Shown here piece by piece: positions 57,242 to 64,000 of a DNA stretch of 64,000 nt. The position numbers and the translations under genes were made by a program. The number at the start of each line of letters is the position of its first letter. Within the stretch, counting starts at the first letter, position 1. Source of the DNA: Parvimonas sp. oral taxon 393 str. F0440. GTDB taxonomy: Bacteria; Bacillota; Clostridia; Tissierellales; Peptoniphilaceae. The notes beneath the pieces were generated by a model. The model ran no database searches. It was not told where the DNA came from and saw only the letters and a program-made list of their open reading frames with translations. The DNA is taken from NCBI GenBank assembly GCA_000223315.2, contig AFUS01000005.1, positions 496,001-560,000 on the forward strand, given 5' to 3'.

Positions 57242-57736
57242 TTAAAATTTAGGAAATCTAAAAAAATAGTAATCATTTCCCTCCATAAAATCAGTTTTTA
57301 CAAAACCTCTATTAACATAAAACTTTTCAGCTCTGTAATTATATTTATGAACACCTAATGCAATAGGTCTTATTCCATATTCTTCATAACATTGTAAGAT
57401 AACTTTTTCTAAAACATAAGATCCTATCCCACAACCTCTATATCTTTTATCAATAATAAATGCCATAAGCCTATAAAAAGGCTCTTTTTTCATTATTTCA
57501 GGGTCTGTACTCCATTCAATAGCTTCCCATAACAGTATAAAGCCTATGTGTTTTTCATCATATTTAATTGCATAAGTATGTCCTTTACAATTATGTTCTA
57601 TTCCATAATTTGTTATTTCCAGAACTACATCCAACGAATCTACAAAATCTTCACTAATATCATCTCTTAAAATATTTTTTAAAAACCGTGAATTTTTTTC
57701 ACTTACATACTCAATATTTATATTTTCTTTTATCAT
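57242..57736 (-). CDS. GNAT-family N-acetyltransferase
   Basis: 164 residues. Acetyl-CoA motif DKRYRGCGIGSYVLEKVILQ; ALGVHKYNYRAEKFYVNRGF is typical of diamine/spermidine acetyltransferase-like GNATs. First of the three-gene unit with ICMT-like and SAM methyltransferase. Substrate unproven. Confidence 0.9.
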   Translation of the reverse strand: MIKENINIEYVSEKNSRFLKNILRDDISEDFVDSLDVVLEITNYGIEHNCKGHTYAIKYDEKHIGFILLWEAIEWSTDPEIMKKEPFYRLMAFIIDKRYRGCGIGSYVLEKVILQCYEEYGIRPIALGVHKYNYRAEKFYVNRGFVKTDFMEGNDYYFFRFPKF

Positions 57737-57822
57737 AATTTACTCCGGTTATTTGCTAACAAAATTATTAATCACTATAAATATATCACAATTGCAAAAC
57801 AATATCAATAATTTTATAACTA

Positions 57823-58120
57823 AATGTATCATAGATACATTTTATATTTGCTTGCAAACAAGCAAATATATGAGATTTCCAGGACAATTGCATCAGAAGA
57901 TACAATTGTTCCCGTCAGACCTACTTTTGTTTACAAGCAAATAAAGTTATGAGATTTCCATGGCGTTTATATCTTGCGATATAATCGCTACCGTCAGACC
58001 TACTTTTTGTTGTTTAAGAATAAACAACAAAAGTTAGGGCTAGATTCACTTCACTCAGCTTTGCTTCGTTTCGGTCGAAATGACGTGTCGGCATAGTTTC
58101 TTTGCAAAGTACTATGACGT
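57823..58120 (+). repeat. Composite intergenic repeat, copy H (longest)
   Basis: ATGTATCATAGATACAT, TTTGCTTGCAAACAAGCAAA, TGAGATTTCCAGG, hairpin ACAATTG/CAATTGT, CCCGTCAGACCTAC, then the unit TGAGATTTCCATGG, hairpin GCGTTTATATC/GATATAATCGC, CCGTCAGACCTAC a second time, then TTGTTGTTTA/TAAACAACAA, GTTAGGGCTAGATTC, CACTTCACTCAGCTTTGCTT, GGTCGAAATGACGTGT and GTACTATGACGTTAAATATT. The hairpin block is tandemly doubled with different arms. Confidence 0.9.
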
Positions 58121-58174
58121 TAAATATTTTATTTTAAATAATTTTTAAATATTTTTTGAAGTTTATTTACCATT

Positions 58175-58391
58175 CACGTCTAGCTCTAAAATGAGTACAC
58201 TCCCTTATACGTCATCTCGACCGGAATGAGTGAAATGTAGTGAATCTAGCCCTAACTTTGCTTATTTAGTTATAAATAAGCAATAGTAGGTCTGACGCAA
58301 AGATTGTCCAAATCTTTGATTTGGATACAATCGACTGTGGAGATCTCACACTTCTGTTGAAAACAAAAGTGAATGTATCGTAGATACATAT
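58175..58391 (-). repeat. Composite intergenic repeat, copy I (inverted)
   Basis: Reverse-orientation copy facing H. On the minus strand: ATGTATCTACGATACAT, AGATCTCCACAG, hairpin with CAAATC/GATTTG almost as in copy A, GTCAGACCTACTATTGCTTA, GTTAGGGCTAGATTC, ACTACATTTCACTCATTCCG, GTCGAGATGACG. H and I fill the 57737-58467 gap. Confidence 0.88.
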
Positions 58392-58414
58392 TTTTAACAA
58401 CTTTCAATTTTGCA

Positions 58415-58452
58415 TAAAAAAAGAATGTCCATATTTCTATAAACATTCTTGT
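58415..58452 (-). terminator. Terminator of RNase Y gene
   Basis: AAGAATGT, loop, ACATTCTT, with a T run on the minus strand. Confidence 0.8.
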
Positions 58453-58467
58453 TTTCAAATTTAAAAA

Positions 58468-60002
58468 CTATTTAGCGTAGTCAACAACTCTTGTTTCCCT
58501 AATTAAATTAACCTTAATTGTTCCGGGATACTCAAGTTCTTCTTGTATTTTCTTAATAATTTCTTTTGAAGTTAATAACATTTTATCTTCGTCAATAACT
58601 TCCGGTTTAACCAATACTCTTATTTCACGTCCTGCTTGAATTGCAAAAGATTTTTCAATTCCGTCAAATGAATTTGCAATTGCTTCAAGATTTTCCAAAC
58701 GCTTAATATAATTTTCAACAGACTCACGTCTTGCGCCGGGTTTTGCGGCTGAAATAGCATCTCCTGCTTGCACCAAAAGTGCTTCAACAGTTGAAGGTTC
58801 AACATCATTATGATGTGCTTCAATACAATGGATAACTTCACGTTTTTCTTTATATTTTTTAGCCATTTGAACACCTAATTCAACGTGATTTCCTTCCATT
58901 TCGTGATCTATAGCCTTGCCTATATCGTGTAATAGACCACCTCTTTTGGCAATTTTAACATCAGCTCCAATATCAGCAGCTAACATTCCTGCCATATGTG
59001 CAACTTCTATAGAATGTTTCAAAACATTTTGTCCATAAGAAGTTCTGTACTTTAGTCTTCCTAAAAGTTTTACAAGTTCAGGATGTAATCCATGAATATT
59101 AGTTTGATCACAGGCATCTTCTCCTGCAATTCTAATACTGTTTTCAACTTCCTGTCTTGATTTTTCAATCATTTCTTCAATTCTTGTAGGGTGGATTCTT
59201 CCATCATTAATCAATTTTTCAAGAGCAAGTCTTGCTATCTCTCTTCTAACCGGATCAAAAGAAGATAAAACAACTGCTTCCGGAGTATCGTCTATAATTA
59301 AATCTACTCCTGTTAAACTTTCAAATGTTCTAATATTTCTTCCTTCCCTACCTATAATTCTACCCTTCATTTCATCATTAGGTAAAGTTACAACACTAAC
59401 TGTAGATTCTGCAACATGATCTGCCGCATATCTTTGAATAGCCGTTCCAATAATATATCTAGCATTTTTTTCTGCATTATCTCTAGCATTTTGTTCAATT
59501 TCTCTAATGATATTTGCAGCATCTTTTATACTTTCTTGTCTAACTTCTTCAAGTATAATTTCTTTAGCTTCTTCAGATGATATATTGGCAACTCTTTCAA
59601 GTTCTTCTTTTTGTTTTTCAACTAATTTTTCAATTTCAGATTCTTTAACTTCTAAAGCCTTTAATTCTTTATTTAGACGTTCATTTTTCTTATCTAAATT
59701 TTCGTTTTTCTTGTCTAAATTTTCTTCTTTAGTAATTAAACGACGTTCCAATTTTTGAATTTCGTTTCTTCTCTCTCTGTTTTCCTTATCGCTTTCTTGT
59801 TTAATTCTATGTGCTTCTTCTTTAGCTTCAACTAATTTTTCTTTTTTCTTAGTTTCAGCTTCTTTAATAGCATCTTCAACAATTTTTTTAGCGTGGTTTT
59901 CGGCGCCATTTATTAGTTTTTCTGAAGAAAATCTTCTAAAAGCATAACCAATAATAGTTCCAACAATTAAAAAACAGGAAATAATATAAATTCCCTTGGC
60001 AT
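58468..60002 (-). CDS. rny: Ribonuclease Y
   Basis: Membrane-anchored endoribonuclease that starts mRNA decay in Firmicutes. One N-terminal helix, a long charged coiled coil (about residues 25-185), KH domain [20 protein letters not shown], and HD domain with [10 protein letters not shown] and [13 protein letters not shown]. Start uncertain: the open frame begins at a GTG (60015) that abuts the AAGGAGG site, which is unlikely. If one A is missing near 59996 the start would be ATG 60002 ([15 protein letters not shown]), 511 residues. Coordinates use that start. Confidence 0.93.
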
Positions 60003-60182
60003 TAGTCTTACACACCTCCTTGTATTAAATTTTCAAGTTACAATTATCAAATCATTATTCCTTAAAATTAAATGTGACTTCTCACATCTACTATTTTACA
60101 ACTTTTTTAGTGTTTTGTCAATTTAAAAAATTATATAAAAAATGTAATAATTATATATAAAACAATAATATACCTATCAAAA

Positions 60183-60204
60183 AATGGCGGTATAATCCGC
60201 CATT
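60183..60204 (-). terminator. Terminator of the tyrS-udk-ybaK-mobA-like operon
   Basis: AATGGCGG, loop TATAAT, CCGCCATT; on the minus strand a T run follows. It overlaps the last codons of the MobA-like gene. Confidence 0.8.
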
Positions 60205-60802
60205 AATCTTTCTTTTTATTTAATAATTTTGTTCTAAATTCTTCCAATTCCTTTATAGTATTTAGGTTTTCAAACATATTTCTTTCGTCAAAAAATTTCC
60301 AATCTTTATATTCCAAAAATTTAAAATTGTTATCTTCAATAAATCTAACAAATTTTCGATTATCTTTGATTAACTCTTTTCTTAAATCTTCTTTCAAAGA
60401 ATTTTTATAAATTGCATTCATAGGTAAAATTTTTCCATCTTCAGAAAGACAAACAATGCCGTCAAAATTTACATCAAGTTTTGAAATCAAAAATCTAATA
60501 AATTTTTCATCCATATTCGGCATATCACATGCAGTCAGAAAAGAAAAATAACTATTAGAATAGCAAAGCCCACTATGAAGTCCTGCCATAGGTCCTTTTT
60601 TGTAAAAGATATCCCTTACAACTCTAACTTTTAAATCCTTGTAATGCTCCTTATTATTTGAAACGACAACTATATCCTCAAAGATATTTTTTAAAACTTC
60701 TATTGAATTGTGTACTAAATACTTTTCTTCAAGCTCTATATATTCTTTCGGAAAAGTCATTCTTCTGGAATTTCCACCTGCAAGTATAATACAATTTATC
60801 AT
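60203..60802 (-). CDS. MobA-like nucleotidyltransferase
   Basis: 199 residues, GT-A fold: N-terminal LAGGNSRRMTFPKEYIELEE, DIVVVSNN, AGLHSGL and the metal-binding TACDMPNMD. The usual RMGxxK of MobA is RMTFPKEY. No other molybdopterin genes are near, so a true molybdenum-cofactor guanylyltransferase role is not assured; other MobA-like NTP transferases are possible. Its ATG overlaps the ybaK stop by one base. Confidence 0.82.
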   Translation of the reverse strand: MINCIILAGGNSRRMTFPKEYIELEEKYLVHNSIEVLKNIFEDIVVVSNNKEHYKDLKVRVVRDIFYKKGPMAGLHSGLCYSNSYFSFLTACDMPNMDEKFIRFLISKLDVNFDGIVCLSEDGKILPMNAIYKNSLKEDLRKELIKDNRKFVRFIEDNNFKFLEYKDWKFFDERNMFENLNTIKELEEFRTKLLNKKKD

Positions 60803-61262
60803 TATTCTACCACCAAATCAGCAAAATCTGCATCGCAAAAGTCTGCAAATTCAATAGGATTTACTATGATTGAATTTCTAACCTTACCGGCACTTACAAG
60901 AAATTTATCCATATTTTTTGCAGTCTCATCAAAAACCGTTTTAAATTTTGTCTTCATTCCAACAGGACTGCAACCACCATGAACATAACCTGTTAAAGGT
61001 TCTAAGTCTTTTTGTAAAATCATTCTAATACTTTTTAATTTAAAATGTTTACTAGCTTTTTTTAAGTCCAAATGAGAATCTATAGGAATAACACAGATAT
61101 AATGATTTTTATCACTTCCTTCTAGTACAAGTGTTTTAAAACAAATATTTCTGTCTATTCCAATCTCTTCAAATTCTTTGTCTTCTTCTCTAACTACAAA
61201 TTCATATTTTATTTTTTACTATCTAAAATTCTACATACATTTGTCTTACTTATCTTTTTCAT
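60802..61262 (-). CDS. ybaK: Cys-tRNA(Pro)/aminoacyl-tRNA deacylase YbaK type (frameshifted)
   Basis: Hydrolyses mischarged Cys-tRNA(Pro). The literal frame shows only the C-terminal 89 residues (LTGYVHGGCSPVGMKTKFKT is diagnostic). Upstream frame is open through NICFKTLVLEGSDKNHYICV, and restoring one base in the T run 61212-61217 gives DSKKIKYEFVVREED and a start MKKISKTNVCRIL at 61262, 153 residues, normal size. The start overlaps the udk end by 17 bases. Confidence 0.92.
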
Positions 61263-61887
61263 CTTTATCCAAAAAAGTCTTTAAATGTTGAACTAGCATC
61301 TTTATCGCAGGAGCATTTTCTCCTCCTCGAGGAATTATTATATCCGCGTGTTTTTTACTTGGCTCAATAAATTCCTCATGCATTGGTTTAACTGTAGTTT
61401 GATATTGAGTTAAAACACTTTCAAGACTTCTTCCTCTCTTTTTTGTATCTCTTAAAATTCTTCTTATAAGTCTTTCATCTGCATCTGCATCTACATAAAC
61501 CTTTAAATCCATAAGCTCTCTAAGTTTTGGGTCTTCCAAAATTAAAATCCCTTCAATTATTATTACAGGTTTTGGATAAACTCTCATAGTTTCTTTGCTT
61601 CTAGTATGCAATGTATAATCATAAATCGGTAAATCTACCGCTTTACCTGATTTTAAAATCTTTATATCCTCAATAAGTTTAGAAGTTTCAAAAGACTTTG
61701 GATGGTCATAGTTTAACTTTGCCCTTTCTTCTAAAGTCTTGTCATCATTTGACCAATAATAAAAATCATGACTAATCATAACTATTTCGTCTTTAAATTG
61801 TTCTTTTAATTTTTCAACAATAGTGGTCTTTCCGGAAGCAGAGCCTCCGGCAATCCCTACAACATAAATATCTTCTTTTTTCATCAA
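61246..61887 (-). CDS. udk: Uridine kinase
   Basis: Phosphorylates uridine and cytidine (pyrimidine salvage). 213 residues; Walker A GIAGGSASGKTT, DFYYW, NYDHPKSFE, and RLIRRILRDTKKRGRS. Seven bases behind tyrS; overlaps ybaK. Confidence 0.97.
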   Translation of the reverse strand: MMKKEDIYVVGIAGGSASGKTTIVEKLKEQFKDEIVMISHDFYYWSNDDKTLEERAKLNYDHPKSFETSKLIEDIKILKSGKAVDLPIYDYTLHTRSKETMRVYPKPVIIIEGILILEDPKLRELMDLKVYVDADADERLIRRILRDTKKRGRSLESVLTQYQTTVKPMHEEFIEPSKKHADIIIPRGGENAPAIKMLVQHLKTFLDKDEKDK

Positions 61888-61893
61888 AAACTC

Positions 61894-63120
61894 CTATAAA
61901 GCAATTACTCTGTGGTAGATTTTTTTACCTTTTTTTATAACAATTTCTTCTAAATTTAAAGAAACTTTTAAATTTGTATCGGTAATTTTTTCTCCATTTA
62001 AAGAAATTCCGCCTTGTTCTATAAGTCTTCTGGCTTCTCCATTAGACTTTGAAAGTCCACAAGTTCTAATTAAATCCAAAATTCCTATTTCTTCATTTTC
62101 AAAATCTGATTTTTTAATTTCAGTTGAAGGCATATTTTCATCTAAAAGTTCTCCACTAAATAATGCTCTGGCAGTTTCCAATGCTTTTTGAGCTTTTTCT
62201 TCTCCGTGAATAATCTTAGTTACTTCAAAAGCTAAAATTTCTTTAGCTTCATTTATTCTTTCATCTTTATATTTTCCTAATTCTCTACATTTTTCAGTTG
62301 GCAAGAAAGTAAGCATTAGTAAGAATTTTTCAACATCCCTATCATCAACATTTCTCATATATTGGAAAAGGTCATAAGGTGAAGTTTTTTCTTCATCCAA
62401 CCAAACAGCACCTTTTTGGGATTTACCCATTTTAACACCGTCAGCAGTTGTCAAAAGTTTAAAAGTCATAGCATAAACTTTATCTTGTTCGAGTTTTCTA
62501 ACTAAATCATATCCTCCAAGGATATTGCTCCATTGGTCAGAACCGCCTAATTGCAATTTACAACCATGTTTTCTATATAGGTATAAGAAATCATAACTTT
62601 GCATTAACATATATGAAAATTCAAAGAATGTAAGACCTTTTTCCATTCTGTTTTTGTATGCATCACAAGTAAGCATCTTATTTACACTAAAATGCACTCC
62701 TACTTCTTTCATAAATTTTATAAAATTTAAGTCTAAAAGCCAATCTTTATTATTTTCTATAATTGCATTTCCGTCTGAAAAATCAATAAATCTTGAAAGT
62801 TGTTCAAAAAATCTTTGAGCATTGTGATTAATTTGTTCTTCAGTCATTACCATTCTCATATCACTTCTTCCTGAAGGATCTCCAATCATTGTAGTTCCTC
62901 CACCTAGAAGTGCAATTGGAATATGTCCATAATTTTGCATTCTCTTCATAACCATAATTTGAATAAAATGTCCAATTGTCAAACTATCTGCTGTTGCGTC
63001 AAAACCGATATAGAATTTTACTCTTTCCTTGGATAATAACTCTTTTAATTCATCTTCATAAGTAGCTTGTTCAAAATATCCTCTATCGACAAGCTCTTCA
63101 AAAACATTCTTGTATTCCAT
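61894..63120 (-). CDS. tyrS: Tyrosine-tRNA ligase
   Basis: 408 residues, class I. HIGH-type motif TIGHF, KMSKS-type KMGKS, QLGGSDQWSNI, and a C-terminal S4 RNA-binding domain. Ribosome-binding site AGGAGG. First gene of tyrS-udk-ybaK-mobA-like, controlled by a T-box leader. Confidence 0.97.
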   Translation of the reverse strand: MEYKNVFEELVDRGYFEQATYEDELKELLSKERVKFYIGFDATADSLTIGHFIQIMVMKRMQNYGHIPIALLGGGTTMIGDPSGRSDMRMVMTEEQINHNAQRFFEQLSRFIDFSDGNAIIENNKDWLLDLNFIKFMKEVGVHFSVNKMLTCDAYKNRMEKGLTFFEFSYMLMQSYDFLYLYRKHGCKLQLGGSDQWSNILGGYDLVRKLEQDKVYAMTFKLLTTADGVKMGKSQKGAVWLDEEKTSPYDLFQYMRNVDDRDVEKFLLMLTFLPTEKCRELGKYKDERINEAKEILAFEVTKIIHGEEKAQKALETARALFSGELLDENMPSTEIKKSDFENEEIGILDLIRTCGLSKSNGEARRLIEQGGISLNGEKITDTNLKVSLNLEEIVIKKGKKIYHRVIAL

Positions 63121-63130
63121 AAAAACCTCC

Positions 63131-63268
63131 TATAAAAAAAGACCTACAACTCTGAAAGGACGACTTATCGTGGTACCACCTTTCTTCGCATAGGCCTCAT
63201 AATGTTTAAGCACAATCACTTTTGAACTCCTGTGTTGTATGCACAATCAACACTCACTATTAAATATT
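63131..63268 (-). promoter_or_regulatory. T-box riboswitch of tyrS, short form
   Basis: T-box core on the minus strand AAAGGTGGTACCACGATAAG (about 63185 down), pairing with CTTT of the antiterminator, then a terminator hairpin CTACAAC region with T run (63133-63145). Only about 85 bases separate the predicted transcription start from the core, with a perfect hairpin GTGTTG/CAACAC whose loop side holds GCATAC (a TAC Tyr codon). The conserved apical-loop motif seen in the thrS leader is not visible. Confidence 0.85.
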
Positions 63269-63274
63269 GAGATA

Positions 63275-63303
63275 ATTATATATAAAAAAGCAAAAAAAGT
63301 CAA
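63275..63303 (-). promoter_or_regulatory. Promoter of tyrS
   Basis: On the minus strand TTGACT (63298-63303), 17 bases, TATAAT (63275-63280); begins at the base next to the mgtC stop. Confidence 0.75.
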
Positions 63304-63968
63304 CTACATTTCAATCTTTTTTACTCTTTCATCATCAAAAATTAAATCTTCCAAATGTTCTCTTTCAAAATCCACAGGAACAACCGTATAAAATCTAACT
63401 ATTACAGATCTGCTCTTCTTTACAATCTCTACATTTTGAACTTCAAGTTTAAATCTTTCCAAATAATTTCTAATCTCTCTAATCGTATTAAAACTGTCCT
63501 CCAAACTTACCTCAAATGTTATAGTCAAATGGTCTTTGTTTAAAAATGCATCTTTATACATTAAAATTTGAACAATTACAATTAAAAGTGTCCCGCAAAT
63601 TGCAACTGCATAAAGTCCCGCTCCCATAGCAAGCCCGATGCCGGCAGTAGCCCAAATTCCGGCAGCAGTTGTAAGACCGTTTACTGAATTATTTTTTATA
63701 AAAATAAGACCTGTGCCTAAAAAACCGATTCCTGAAACAACTTGAGATGCAATACGTGCAGCATCATACTTATCAATATCAAAAAACCATATTTAGAAAT
63801 AATCATCATAAGTGCAGAAGCCAGTGCAACTATCGAGTGAGTTCTGATACCCGCTTCCTTATTTCTACTCTTTCTTTCAAAACCTATTATGGCTCCCATT
63901 ACAGTTGCAAGAACCATCTTTATCAAAAATTCAAAATTTTGAAAAATTAAATCCATATATATATCCAT
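63304..63968 (-). CDS. MgtC/SapB-family membrane protein (frameshifted)
   Basis: 221 residues after restoration. N-terminal helices with GAIIGFERKSRNKEAGIRTH, the family signature. The A run 63781-63786 lacks one base; with it, ISKYGFFDIDKYDAARIASQ continues into GIGFLGTGLIFIK, TTAAGIWATAGIGLAMGAGL and the C-terminal soluble domain (about residues 145-221, ACT-like). Start at 63968 follows GGGAG. Linked to magnesium limitation and virulence in some bacteria; role here unknown. Confidence 0.9.
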
Positions 63969-64000
63969 ATAATACTCCCAATTCTATTTAAAAATTACTA

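Noticed and set aside
57753-57944. Plus-strand frame in the 57.8 kb gap
   Set aside because: Read from repeat copy H; no ribosome-binding site and no protein-like composition.

Overview
The window comes from a low-GC, anaerobic Gram-positive bacterium. Visibly AT-rich DNA, strong AGGAGG ribosome-binding sites, T-box leaders, a type B L31 without zinc cysteines, RNase Y, glycyl-radical enzymes, an ornithine carbamoyltransferase/carbamate kinase pair and tRNA genes that encode their CCA ends fit a Tissierellia/Peptoniphilaceae member such as Parvimonas. The genus is inference from general recall, not from a search. Almost all genes lie on the minus strand. Left part (1-31 kb): rpmE (L31); a heterodimeric ABC exporter; a LacI regulator; a four-gene ABC system with two tandem paralogous permeases; an iron alcohol dehydrogenase; aminopeptidase apeB with a hidden membrane gene behind it; an APC permease; potBCD (no potA here); gpmA; brnQ; the str operon rpsL-rpsG-fusA-tuf; a DUF2974 alpha/beta hydrolase; a nitroreductase; and an OTC-carbamate kinase-EamA operon divergent from a regulator with two AraC DNA-binding domains. 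Middle (31-43 kb): 14 intact tRNA genes plus a broken tRNA-Phe copy; the t6A operon tsaE-tsaB-rimI-tsaD; a 1073-residue leucine-rich-repeat surface protein; and the YjjI glycyl-radical enzyme with its activase YjjW. Accessory stretch (43-48 kb): small gene modules (GNAT; a broken TPR-like membrane protein; pyrimidine-dimer glycosylase plus DUF1722; flavodoxin-fold oxidoreductase plus truncated XRE regulator), separated by copies of a composite intergenic repeat. Right part (48-64 kb): a DAACS symporter, a Crp/Fnr regulator, a CPBP protease, thrS with a T-box, hisS with DUF6873, mscL, two methyltransferases, GNAT, RNase Y, a MobA-like protein, ybaK, udk, tyrS with an unusually short T-box leader, and mgtC. 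Two observations dominate. (1) At least 15 genes are interrupted by the loss of exactly one base in an A/T run, including the essential rpsG. Restoring one base gives full-length proteins every time, so the breaks are most likely sequence or assembly errors; coordinates below span the restored genes. (2) A composite repeat of several hundred bases recurs at about nine places (near 0.4, 42.9, 45.1, 46.3, 46.5, 47.6, 47.8, 57.8 and 58.2 kb). Its conserved blocks are separated by hairpins whose two arms change together between copies, which suggests an undescribed structured element. A second GC-rich hairpin repeat follows terminators at 10.5 and 19.1 kb.
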